The notes: a model not told the origin generated them from the letters alone. 22,971 bases of DNA from Spirogloea muscicola (GCA_009602725.1 WELB01000024.1:1052919-1075889), one strand, 5' to 3'. Positions 11,775-20,671 are shown, counted from the first letter of the stretch. Program-made: numbers and translations.

Positions 11775-12000
11775 GCTTCCTGCTAAGAAGTAGTGGCTCT
11801 CCCAATGGGGGCAAGGGCTGTTATAAGCCAGCCCGAAAAGTATTGGGGTAGGACGAAGGGGCCAAACTACGAAGGGGCTAAAAGCGCTCTCTCAGAATTG
11901 GGGTAGTATAAACCACTCAACAACTACGTGTGAGGAGCCGCAGATCCGAAAGACTAGCTGCCAAACAACCTGCTAAGGACCGCTGCAGGGATACTGCAAG
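11775..12000 (-). mobile_element. LINE 3' end with internal deletion
   Basis: The tail reads RMRLAVSLQRSLAG, then directly SLSDLRLLTRSC and a TGA at about 11908. The usual LHLRAGRALAAASG segment is missing, so the copy carries an internal deletion of roughly 60-70 bp. Its 3' UTR (11790-11907) has GAGTGGTTTATACTACCCC, GGCCCCTTCGTAGTTTGG, the GGGCTGG...CAGCCC hairpin at about 11815-11834 and GAGAGCCACTACTTC. It forms a direct repeat with 11400-11560. Confidence 0.62.
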
Positions 12001-12119
12001 GCGCATCCTGTAAATTTGAGCAAGCAACCCCGACGGCCTTGAAGCCTGGGCTGCTCGCTTTGCTGTTCTTGGCGGCGGGAAGGAATGAACAAGAAGGAAG
12101 AATCTTCCAGTAATTGGCG

Positions 12120-12345
12120 ATGGCTGTGATTAGAAGATTGCCTCTGGCTCTAGCCAGGGGACCCGCTTTCAGGAGGCTGCTTAGCACGGGGTTACTGAGT
12201 GCTTCGTCGCTTAGTTTCTTCTTTGCTTGTCTTTCTTCGTGCTTCCCCCTGGCTTCCCGTACTACGGGCGAGCTCTTCCTCTGATTAAGGAGAAGTGGCT
12301 CTCCTGGGGGCTGTGATTGGCCAGCCCAGGACAAAGGAATGAACA
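12120..12345 (+). mobile_element. Degraded LINE 3' tip facing a minus hairpin module
   Basis: At 12148-12215 the plus strand carries CCTCTGGCTCTAGCCAGGGGACCC and CTGCTTAGCACGGGGTTACTGAG, matching the C-terminal coding sequence and stop of the LLSRGY subfamily with a small deletion. A TTCTTC-rich stretch follows. A minus-strand module at 12290-12345 (GAGAAGTGGCTCTC in plus, hairpin at about 12307-12326) adjoins it. Confidence 0.5.
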
Positions 12346-12404
12346 AAATGTTTAAGTGGCCAGAAGATGGTTCTACGAAAGGCCAGCACAAAGCGAAGTC
12401 TTGC

Positions 12405-12455
12405 GCAGCTTTGGGCTGGCCTCTCACAGCCACCAGTCAATCTGGCCACACATGG
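12405..12455 (+). repeat. LINE 3' hairpin block with CCAGTCAATCTGGCC
   Basis: TTTGGGCTGGCCTCTCACAG followed by CCACCAGTCAATCTGGCC matches 18888-18930 (+) and the reverse of 3874-3912 and 16578-16616. It is the last repeat before the cyclin C promoter. Confidence 0.62.
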
Positions 12456-12669
12456 CCTCCCCATCTCTTAACACACGTTTCCTAGTCAATTTGGAAGCGC
12501 TGTTTCTTTCCATTTCCTTTCATGAAATGGAAGAGCTTTTTTCCTCGTTCCATTCATCACTTGAAAACGTCACTTTCTAACGCCTACGCCGTCGGGCTTG
12601 CCCCAATACCCTCCGCAGCCGCCGGGCCCGCGCGGGGGGGTCGGGCCGCCGCCCCCTGGCTCTCACTCA

Positions 12670-15201
12670 ATGGCGGCCAACTTCTGGACATCGTCGCATT
12701 GGTCAGCCGCCTCCTGGAGCTGGCGCGGAGTCCTCCGCCGCCCGCCCCGGCTGTCACGCCAGCGCTGCTTGATGCAGAACCTGAGCCTGACACACCATGC
12801 AATGGCGGCCCGCGCTGTGGTGCAGCAAGCAGCTGCTGGACCGCGACGACCTGCGCGGGCGGCTGCACCCGCAGGACCAAGCACTCGGCCTGACGCCGGA
12901 GGATGTGCGGCTCGTCAAGATCAACATGGCTCAGTGTGCGTGTTCGGCACCCCTCCTGCCCACCCCTCACGCGCGAGGACACGCTCCATTCCCTTTACGA
13001 CGCCTTACGACGTCAGCCTGTGAAGCACTCTGCACCACTTGCGCTCGAAGACCAAACCATTTAGAATGTCACGATGCCAAGGCGAATCAGTGTCGCTTCT
13101 CGTCTCATTGCCCTGAGCAGACGCAGAGGATGGTCTCTGCCCATCATCTGTGTCCGTGGATGGCCTGCTTTCATGCTGAATCAATCCTCTCTCGTCCGCT
13201 GGCCCAGGAGAGGCACGCCATGTCAGTCTCATGTTGCTCACCAGTTCCTGCACTTCCAGCTAGCGTGTCAAGGTATAGCAGTGCCCGAAGCAGAGGGCGT
13301 TAGCTAGCTCTCGTGGCACTCTGGCTCATCCGCCTCCTCGTGTGTGTGCACAGGCATCAAGGTGCTGGCTCAGCAAGCCAAAGTCCGCCAGAGGTGCTAG
13401 GCATGCACCCAGCTGAAGCTATAACATCCGCCCCCGCGCCAGCTACAAGAGCTTGTTACTGAACCAATGCTCTAGTTTGGCTGTTACTGCTCTCACTGCG
13501 TTGACTGTTCGATGGCAGGGTGGTTGCAACAGCAATTGTCTATTTCCGCCGAGTGTACTACAGGTCAGTTCCCTGGCCGTGAGGCTACATTTCTCTACCC
13601 TCATCCGTTTGATGGTCCAGACACATAGACAGCTCATGCATTAAGGACACCTGCAGTTGAGGTTATGTCGAGACATTCAGGCCAACTGACAATCTTGATC
13701 ATGTTGTGGCAGGAAAAGCTTTGCTGATTATGACCCTCGCTTGGTGGCTCCAAGCTGCTTGTATTTGGCATCCAAGGCCGAGGAGAGCTGCGTGCAAGCA
13801 AAAGTGCTGGTCTTTTATATGAAGAAGCTCTGTAAGTATTGCTAGTGAGATCATTACTCTCATTTGACTAGATTTCACTTCTTTTAGAACGTGTATGAAG
13901 CTTCCGAGTTTAGGTTTCAAGGACCTGGGATCTGAGGGCTTTGAATTTGATGGCAGCATGGTTGCAATCCACTGTGTGCACCTTCCCTGGAACGACCAAA
14001 GAGCAGTATCACTTAGGTCTGAGAGCAGTATCATTTAGGCCTTACGTTGCACGCGAAGGCCTCACTTCAAGCTCCTGGTCTGTTGTCTATGATGCAGGGC
14101 CAGCTCCTGAAGACAGGGGATACCAATATGAGAGCAAGGACATATTGGAAATGGAGATGAAATTGCTGGAGTGCCTAGATTACTACCTTGTCGTATACCA
14201 CCCTTACAGACCTGCGTTGCAGTGAGCTCACCATCTCAATTATGTCGACCATTGTGGCTTGTCTGAGGATTGCAGTTAGAGATGGCAACTTGCACCTGAC
14301 AATGTATAGGTGCTCTTGGATGTTCCTCCTTCATGCCAATGTCCCGTCAAGCCTGCAACAAACATACACTTCCAACGGTCAACTAGCAGCATACACAACA
14401 ATCTGCATATTGTTGCTCATGTCATTCTTCAGGTACCTGACCGATGCTGGACTAGTTGACCTCGTGCAAGTCACATTGTATGCACTCTTGGCACATACTT
14501 GCACCTGCATTTGTATGTTCAAGTGATTTATTGTCTGCTGACTGACAAATGAGTATATTCACATTGCCCAGACTTGTGGCACCTTTCTACAGCAGTAAGC
14601 AGAGCAGTTGCCCAAGTGCGTTTGGTGTGAAAAGAAGCAGTAGACATGAGACATATAGCGGTCACAGACAATATTGGTGTGACGAACCTATCAAGTCTTA
14701 GGTACAGCTACATGACACAATGTTTGTAAGAGGAAGCATATCTTGCTTGCATAGCTTGCTTACTGATACTGCTGATTGTGCTCCTGGTCAGGTCTTTGAT
14801 CAATGACACCTACAAGACTGACCTCCCATTGGTCTATGCACCGTACTTGATTGCCATTTCCTGCATGTATTTGGCATGCACATTCCGGAACAGGGATACT
14901 CGGACTTGGTTCGAGGATCTTAGGATTGACATGAATCATGTACGTGGACCTCTCATTCATGTAGTTCCATAACAACTGATCAAGTTACCTGCCTTGGTGT
15001 GAGATTACATCTTCCCTCAAGTCAATGAAGGGTGGGAGTAAGAGCAAATTCTCATGCTCTACAATCTCACGTTTGCCTTGATGATTGCAGATTTATGCAA
15101 TAATCTTGGAGATGCTCGACTTCTATGAGAAGTATCGAGTCATCGACGAGGAGAGAGTAAACAACGCCCTGAGCAAACTACCTGAGAGACCCTCGACATG
15201 A
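12670..15201 (+). CDS. CycC: Cyclin C, Mediator kinase-module cyclin, nine exons
   Basis: Exons are 12670-12701, 12826-12935, 13354-13393, 13519-13563, 13713-13831, 14098-14221, 14433-14477, 14792-14939 and 15091-15201. Every phase joins, giving 257 residues against about 253 for plant cyclin C. The N-terminus MAANFWTSSH plus CKQLLD is diagnostic. The cyclin box follows: LVKINMAQCIKVLAQQAKVR, QRVVATAIVYFRRVYYRKSF and DPRLVAPSCLYLASKAEES. EMEMKLLECLDYYLVVYHPY, SLINDTYKTDLPLVYAPYLI and WFEDLRIDMNH complete the second fold. The start is fixed by the MAANFW motif. The protein pairs with CDK8 in the nucleus and, with MED12 and MED13, regulates RNA polymerase II transcription. Exon 6 starts with a divergent WPAPEDRG loop that could shift by a few residues if another acceptor is used. 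No frameshifts or stops were seen, so the gene looks functional. Confidence 0.95.
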
Positions 15202-16330
15202 TTGGGTGGAGCTCCATCTAGTCAGTCCAATGTCTCGAGGTGTCAAAGCTGCAGTACATCAAGGCCAGTCATGGAGCATCATGAAGCATGAGGCACTGCT
15301 GCGGTATGACCATATGCTTCACCTATGCCCTTACTACCACTGTGCTCAAGCCTTGTTGTTTGGAAGTCTTTGATTGTCCTACTTTCAAGCACTGTGAGCT
15401 TTGAGTTGGAGAACTGATATCACAGAATTGCTTGAAGCGTTCATAGTTGCCAACGGTCTACTGTCTTCTGCAGAGTTTATGCCACCAGTCACAGATACTC
15501 TGGAACAAGCCAGTAATATGGAACATGACAATGCCTTGACTTCCATGGCCCATAGGGCCTACACCGTCAGGATGCTCGTCTTCCTGGCATTGCAAAATGC
15601 CACCACTGCACTGCACTTGTGTTCGTCAGTACCTCAGATGGCACTGTATAGTGTCTAGACAGCACGTGTGGTGCTGGGCAGCATTGCGCTGTGAACAAAT
15701 TTGGCACCCAGCTCAAAGTAACCTAAAAAGCGAGGGCTTGCAACACAAGATTTGGTCAAACACCAGTCCTGGAGCACCTGCAAGTACTGGATGTTCATAC
15801 TTCTTCACCCTTATCATTCACATGAACACAGCTCTGGCGGCAATTGCAAGAAGCTTGTAAGCTCTCTGTTGCACATGCTCAACGGTGATTGGTCAACGAC
15901 GCCTCTCATTTTCAGGCAACCCAGCCCATGGCAATGCATGACGTCATCTCAGCATACCAAAGACTGTATAGGTCCAGATGTATCCCAGAATCGAGTATGC
16001 GTGAAATGAGCTTCATGCGATTGTCTGTGCGGCGCAACCCCTACTGGCTAGCAATGAGACGAGATGTCTCAACATGGGGTCTGTAATCCTATACCACCAT
16101 TCCAATTGCTAAGAAACTGGGGAAGGAGTGTTCTATGTCATCAGTTGCGTGTTTTGGGATGGGATAGCCACTCAAGCGTCTAATCACCTTGATAAACACT
16201 CCATCCTCTGGGACGATTTATGCGCAACCTCCGGAATTAGCGTGGATGCAAAGCAGCACCGTTGGCCCAGTGTTTTCCAAACAGGTACAAGAGCATGCAA
16301 ATTTGATGACTGAAGCAGGACATGGATACA
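15202..16330. other. Unassigned region downstream of cyclin C
   Basis: The first part should contain the cyclin C 3' UTR. TGTAA motifs occur at 15856-15860 and near 16084, both rather distant. Small open frames (15401-15658, 16128-16313) have no recognisable domain. No LINE-derived block was identified. Confidence 0.4.
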
Positions 16331-16479
16331 AATGCGTACAGATACCTATACATGGGGTGGCATAATGCAGGGCAGCCTTCCTGCTTTCATCCGGGCAACT
16401 TTCTCATGTATTTTTTCTTGTTGGGCTGTCCGGGCTTGGTGCCAGACCTTCATCTCTATCCGATACCTTGGACTGTAGA

Positions 16480-16640
16480 CCGCGGCAGAAAGAAATTGCT
16501 TGCCCGTAGAGAAGAGGGGCTGGAAAGGCCAGACCAAAGAGAAGAAAGAGAGAACGACGCTTCCAGGAGAGAAGCAAGCGCGGCCACATTAACTGGTGGC
16601 TGGGAGAGGCCAGCCCAGAAGAAAATTGAATACTGAAGAA
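16480..16640 (-). repeat. Two LINE 3' hairpin modules, minus
   Basis: One module spans about 16490-16530 (a TTGCCCGTAGAGAAGAG variant, then the hairpin with one mismatch). The next spans 16556-16630 (GACGCTTCCAGGAGAG, GCGCGGCCACATTAACTGG, then GGCTGGGAGAGGCCAGCC). The second matches 3848-3912 over about 60 bp. Confidence 0.6.
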
Positions 16641-16746
16641 AGACGCAGCAGAGGCCTCGGAGGACGCGCGTGAGGCCCATCGACTCGTCAGCTACCAGAC
16701 CTGGCGCCGGATCGCCCCCCCAAACACCGGGGCTCGGGCTAAGCTT

Positions 16747-16773
16747 GGGTGTTTGGTCTAGTGGTATGATTCT
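16747..16773 (+). pseudogene. 5' half of a tRNA-Pro, fused to LINE sequence
   Basis: GGGTGTTTGGTCTAGTGGTA followed by TGATTCT matches the first 27 nt of plant-type tRNA-Pro: acceptor 5' strand, D arm and the start of the anticodon stem. The A-box promoter (TGGTCTAGTGG) is intact. The anticodon, T arm and B box are absent, because LINE coding sequence begins at about 16774. A 9-nt inverted match to its acceptor region (CCAAACACC) lies upstream at about 16720-16728. It cannot make a functional tRNA. Confidence 0.7.
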
Positions 16774-17186
16774 TTCCCACAGGCCCTGAGGTGGTGGGCG
16801 TCCACAATCTCCTCCGAGACGCCCTGGCGGGCTTGATGCGCGACGCCGGCTACCGCGCCATTGTGGAAGTAGGCATTGTAATGCCCATCACCACGGATTC
16901 CCAGGGTCGCCATCACCGTCGCACCCTGGACATTGTGGGTGTACAACCTGGCGGAGGCCCACGAGCCTTGGTGGATGTGGTGGTGACCAAGGCATACAAA
17001 ATTTCCGCTTCCACACACATTGCTGGCCACGCAGTGGGAGGTGCTGAGCAGAGAAAGCTCCGACACTACTCTGACTACCCCCGCAGCGACCACCTTCTCC
17101 CGGCCGCAATCGACACTTTCGGCTGCTTGGGTCCTCGCTTCCATACCCTACTTGAGAACATAGCGTTTTTGGGCTTGCTTTCCTCA
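16774..17186 (+). mobile_element. LINE ORF fragment, REL-type nuclease domain
   Basis: The frame starts PTGPEVVGVHNLLRDALAGL and continues GRHHRRTLDIVGVQPGGGP, then RALVDVVVTKAYKIS, AVGGAEQRKLRHYSDY and AIDTFGCLGPRFHTLLENIA. This is the same domain as at 1-190 (-) but extends further. The order LDI...VDVVVTK...AEQRKL resembles a PD-(D/E)xK nuclease core, as in R2-type retrotransposon endonucleases; no structure search was done. The frame is open for about 135 codons. A minus-strand hairpin module cuts it at about 17187, and its 5' edge is the tRNA-Pro junction. Confidence 0.75.
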
Positions 17187-17300
17187 AGAAGAAAGTGCTC
17201 GCCCATTGAGGATAGGGGCTGGCAAAGCCAGCCCAAAAACGGATGAACAGAGTACGAGAAGGGGGCCAGGGGGGGCGCTAAGAAAAACAAGCACACAAAG
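17187..17300 (-). repeat. LINE 3' hairpin module with perfect 8-bp stem
   Basis: On the minus strand CATCCGTTTTTGGGCTGGC is followed by the palindromic hairpin at 17216-17234 (8-bp stem, 3-nt loop), then CCTATCCTCAATGGGCGAGC and CTTTCTTCTT. It is very close to 1035-1115. It interrupts the LINE nuclease domain to its left. Confidence 0.68.
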
Positions 17301-17302
17301 CA

Positions 17303-17696
17303 GCGAATCACTCAGTATCCCCTGCTAAGCAGCCGCAGATCAGAGATGCTAGGCTCCTGGAAGTGGGTCCCCTGGCCAGAGCCAGAAGAAGAAGAGAAAG
17401 TGCTCGCCCATTGAGAATAGGGGCTGGAACAACCAGCCCGAAAGAGAGAAGGCGCGCGGGGCGCATGAACTGAAAACCAGCCCGAAAAAGAATGAACAGA
17501 GCCAGAGGCAGCAGCGAGGGCTCCGCCGGCACGAAGGTGTTTCTGTAGCCCTTCGCCCCCAGTCGGATGAGCTCACTGTCAACCCGAACCGCAGGAGAGC
17601 GCGCAAATCGGCTCGAGGCACCTCCCCCCACCCCGGGGGCACCGGCTTGCGCCTTTTGACAGCCATCATTGAGGGCCTCCCCCCTGTCCTCTGCCT
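17303..17696 (-). mobile_element. LINE copy split by a younger insertion
   Basis: In reverse the ORF end carries CCAGGGGACCCACTTCC and SLSDLRLLSRGY with a TGA near 17308. On the other side of the insertion, about 17506-17545 carries CACCTTCGTGCCGGCGGAGC and CTGCTGCCTCTGGCTCTG. That matches copy 1177-1390, where the two parts are contiguous. The portion at 17545-17690 is open on the minus strand but not recognisable. The long minus-strand frame across 17308-18213 spans this composite and is not a gene. Confidence 0.6.
17387..17496 (-). mobile_element. 110-bp non-autonomous element with target-site duplication
   Basis: The insert lies inside the LINE copy between direct repeats CAGAGCCAGA at 17377-17386 and 17497-17506, and copy 1177-1390 has this site once and uninterrupted. 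In element sense it reads TTCATTCTTTTTCGGGCTGG, an R3-type GCGCCCCGCGCGCC block, and a hairpin at 17421-17439 (7-bp stem, 5-nt loop). TGGGCGAGCACTTTC and a CTTCTTCTT tail end it. This is the clearest single insertion unit in the window. Confidence 0.75.
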
Positions 17697-17765
17697 GAAC
17701 AATGTATTGGCTTGAATTGGCCTCCCTTTCATTCATGCGCCCCGCGCGCCTTCTCTCTGTCCTCC
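17696..17765 (+). repeat. Dispersed repeat R3, plus orientation
   Basis: CCTGAACAATGTATTGGCTT and GAATTGGCCTCCCTTTCATT, then GCGCCCCGCGCGCCTTCTCT, match the reverse of 10880-10948 with few changes. It separates two LINE copies of opposite orientation. Confidence 0.68.
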
Positions 17766-17989
17766 TCAGCCGGAAGTATCGCAATGACGAGCGTGGGCCC
17801 CACGGAGATCGGGCCAGCAGTGACGTGCCGACAAAGCGGCCAATGGCGGACCCGGGGGCGGGCGCAGCCGGGCGTCCGTCTGAGGACCCGTATGACGGCG
17901 TTTGCAGCGCGCCCAGCGGCGTCGGCGACGGGCGCGGAGCGTGCTGTTCGTGCAGGGCCCAACTCGGCGTCGCCTTTCCCACCTCCCAG

Positions 17990-18597
17990 GTGCTGGAAAC
18001 TGCGGGCGGGACAGGGGCGGGACAGCGCGCCCGCCCTCCGGAGGTGGCAAGCGGCTCCTCATGGACGTTGTCCTCACCGACAGCTTCCGGACGAAGGGCC
18101 CCATTACTTCTGAGACCGGCTACGCTGTGAAGGTAGCCGAGCGGAAGAAGCTGCACAAGTACAAGGACCACCCGGCGGGTGATACCTTTTACCCCCTGGC
18201 CATGGACATCCATGGGTGTTACGGGGGTCGGTGGTCCTCGTTACTTTCGCTGCTGGCCTCTCAAGCTGACCAGCGGCGCCGGGAGCAGGGTGCTGCCCTT
18301 CCCGGTGGCTCGGTGCCTTTGGGTCTGGTGTCCTGCTACCGTATGCGACTGTCTATGTCCCTGCAGCGCTCCCAAGCGCTTGCTTTGCACCGCCGCGCTG
18401 GTCGCGCCCTTGCAGCAGCCTCTGGCTTGCGCAGCGGGGTTGCTCTTCCTCCCCTCAGCTCATCTGACTTCCTACTGCTGACACGGGGGTATTGAGGGCG
18501 CCCTGTCTGCCTAGCCTTTGGCTCCGTCATGAACACCTGTATGCATCTGGCTGGCATTTCACAGCCGATTCTTTCATATCAGCAGCCGCTTTCTTGG
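17990..18597 (+). mobile_element. LINE 3' end: REL domain part, ORF C-terminus and complete 3' UTR
   Basis: The plus-strand frame reads GGGKRLLMDVVLTDSFRT, YAVKVAERKKLHKYKDH and DTFYPLAMDIHGCYGG. A tail CYRMRLSMSLQRSQALAL, HRRAGRALAAASGLRSG and SSSDFLLLTRGY follows, with TGA at 18493-18495. MDVVLTD and KVAERKKL align with VDVVVTK and GGAEQRKL at 16774-17186, so the two are different subfamilies of one ORF type. The 3' UTR (18496-18595) contains GGCTGGCATTTCACAGCC and ends at ATCAGCAGCC. This is the longest intact C-terminus in the window (about 145 codons). Its 5' limit near 17990 is uncertain. Confidence 0.8.
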
Positions 18598-18671
18598 ATC
18601 TTCCCGTCACACTGTTACCTTAGCCACCTTAGCGTAGGGCTTCGACTCATCTAACCTCAATCATCGCATAA

Positions 18672-18745
18672 GTCTTTGCCTGAACACTGCACTGGCTCGA
18701 ATTGGCTACTCATTTCATGCGCACCGCGCGCAGCCTCTCTCGGCC
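18672..18745 (+). repeat. Dispersed repeat R3, plus orientation
   Basis: GCCTGAACACTGCACTGGCT and CGAATTGGCT, then CATGCGCACCGCGCGCAGCC, form a more diverged copy of the repeat at 17696-17765. Confidence 0.6.
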
Positions 18746-18789
18746 CGGCAGCTCGGCGGCGCGCTCCCTCCTGCCTCCTCCCTCCTGCT

Positions 18790-18945
18790 CGGACTTGCAT
18801 CTCCTGACTAGAGATTACCGAGCGTTCCCTGGCTGATGTCTTAGCCCTAGTCGTTCGCACTCAGGCTCCCTCAGACCTTGTCCATTCCTTTGGGCTGGCC
18901 TTTCCCAGCCACCAGTCAATCTGGCCGCGCTTCTTTTCCTGCTAC
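18790..18945 (+). mobile_element. LINE 3' tip and 3' UTR (GAGCGTTCCCTGG subfamily)
   Basis: After a degraded ORF end (GACTTGCATCTCCTGAC), the sequence has GAGCGTTCCCTGGCTGATGT, CTTAGCCCTAG, AGACCTTGTCCATTC, TTTGGGCTGGCCTTTCCCAG and CCAGTCAATCTGGCCGCGC. The same series follows the LINE stop at 21609 on the minus strand (21490-21608), which confirms it as LINE 3' UTR. Confidence 0.7.
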
Positions 18946-19195
18946 CGAATGCGTTCATCTATGTACCTACAGCGGTCCCAGGCGACTGCTTTGCATCGCC
19001 GGGCTGGTCGCGCCCTTGCAGCAGCCTCTGGCTTGCGCAGCGGGGTTGCTCTTCCTCCCCCCATCCCATCTGACTTCCTACTGCTGACACGGGGGTATTG
19101 AGGGCGCCCTGTCTGCCTAGCCTTTGGCTCCGTCATGAACACCTGTATGCATCTGGCTGGCAGTTTACATCCGATTCTTTAATATCAGCAGCCAA
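18946..19195 (+). mobile_element. LINE 3' end, near-identical direct repeat of 18335-18590
   Basis: It encodes YRMRSSMYLQRSQATAL, HRRAGRALAAASGLRSG and PSDFLLLTRGY with TGA at 19099-19101. The same 3' UTR follows, ending at ATCAGCAGCC (19190). Compared with 18335-18590 it has only scattered substitutions, so both are young copies. The hairpin stem is mutated here (GGCTGGCAGTTTACATCC). Confidence 0.78.
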
Positions 19196-19500
19196 ATTCT
19201 TTGCCTGCCCCCCTGCGCCTCCCTCCGGCGGGCTGCCTGCCCGCCCGCGCGGGCCCTTCCGGGCAGACCTTGTCCATCCCTTCGGGTTAGCGTCCAACAA
19301 CCGCTGCCTTCAAGATGTTACGGTGTTCATCCCGAGTTGGTCGGCATCGTCCCCCTCGGCGGGGATGGCGTCAGCCCGCCATGGCTGTTCTGGCTGCCTA
19401 CTCGTGGCCACTGTTTTTCGTTGGATCCTATCTTGCCCTTGTTGGCTTGTTCGTTCTTTCTGGGCTGGCTTCTCACAGCCCCCGGCCCCCTTGGTAGAGC
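19196..19500 (+). repeat. GC-rich filler and LINE 3' hairpin modules
   Basis: Bases 19200-19262 are C/G-rich. GCAGACCTTGTCCATCCC lies at 19262-19280. A typical hairpin block, TCTTTCTGGGCTGGCTTCTC followed by ACAGCCCC, lies at about 19450-19492. Between them the sequence is not recognised. Confidence 0.5.
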
Positions 19501-20670
19501 TCACTCCTTATGTCGCCCTTTCTCTTACTCCCTCCCACTTCAGTGTCTTCTGAACGAGGACGCCCCCGCTCAGTCAAGCGGGACGTGCTCGCATGCAGCA
19601 TGTCGACCTGGTCGCTGACCCACCAGCGCCGGCGCGTAATCCCACGCGGCCTTTGCAATCAACTACTGCTACTGACGACCTCTTGCTGGTCGAAGCTGAT
19701 CTAGCGTTTCGGATCAGGTCTGTACTGCAGCGCCTATCCAGGACTGTCCTTACGCAGCCATCACTTCATCTCAGGCTCTTCCGACACAGTATGTCTCTGC
19801 ATCAGCCGTTGACTTTGCTGTCCAGCCTGTGGACGCGGCCAATCAAGCAGGCAAATGGTCATCAATTTCTCCACGTTGAGCACCTCAATCTCACAGCTCG
19901 CCGCGCTGCTGCTAATCAGCAGGCCTCGAGCAGGCAATGAGCAGGCACATATTTAACGTCATCTTCTTCCAGCTGGCCTGTGCACATCTCCTCCGTTCGG
20001 TCAATATCGTGCAGGCAATGCGGGCTGGCAGCGCGGTCCTCGCACCTGCAGGCCAGACGCGTGTCAGCTGCTGCTGCTGGAATTCTATGTTCGAAGTCAT
20101 CTGTCAGATTTCCGGGTATGGTTGTCGCTGCTTGACTGGCTGCTTCAGCCTCTTCTACTGGCACCCTCCTATTTCAGAACTTGCTTACACTCAAAAGAGC
20201 TACCCATCTACCGTCACAGCCCGTGTGGTTACGCTCTACTTTAATCATTCTTCAGTACTCGCCATGTGCAGCTGCAAGGCAACAGGCCTGGTTGGAGGCG
20301 AGCTTCCATGTACCTAGGTCAAAATGCTTCGCATTCTGCATTGGCTTCTCTGTATTATGGCAGCGGCTGCGGGCGTTAGCATTGCACCTCGCACCGACTG
20401 TGCTTTAGTTAGCTGCACATCGCTTCTTTGTTGCAAATGTCATCACCTTGCACCAGTGGGCTCGACATCTGGCTCTTCTTTACGTTCACGCGCCTTCCCC
20501 TTTCCAATCGTCGTCAGGTCCATCTGCATTCAAGCTTACCAGGCTCATGCAGTGCATTTGTTGGTAGGGCGCTTTGGCTTCTCCGTGGCGTTCATCAAGA
20601 GGAATCTCCCCCAAGCTGCGAATATCTCCAGCTTGCAATTGCTGATTCGGTGTTACAAGCATCGGCTGTA
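19501..20670. other. Unassigned stretch inside the LINE nest
   Basis: I recognise no gene or LINE block here. One plus-strand frame at about 19702-19875 without a start codon (SVSDQVCTAAPIQDCPYAAI at its beginning) has protein-like composition and could be an exon remnant, but it matches no family I know. The remaining frames on both strands are short and cysteine/serine-rich. Confidence 0.35.
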
Positions 20671-20671
20671 G

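Noticed and set aside
16700..16745. Primer-binding site of an LTR retrotransposon near TGGCGCCGG
   Set aside because: No LTRs, polypurine tract or gag-pol sequence were seen nearby; all retroelement sequence here is LINE-like.
16690..16773. Circularly permuted tRNA-Pro gene (3' half before 5' half)
   Set aside because: An acceptor-like AACACC lies upstream, but no T arm with a TTCGA loop or anticodon arm is found there, and position 72 would not pair.
16758..17144. Minus-strand frame of 128 codons over the LINE nuclease fragment
   Set aside because: It is the antisense of the conserved plus-strand HNLLRDAL...LDIVGV frame; the first window segment shows the same antisense shadow (39-398 on plus).
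17308..18213. 301-codon minus-strand open frame
   Set aside because: It crosses a LINE copy, its nested insertion, repeat R3 and the antisense of another LINE ORF; no coherent protein is visible.
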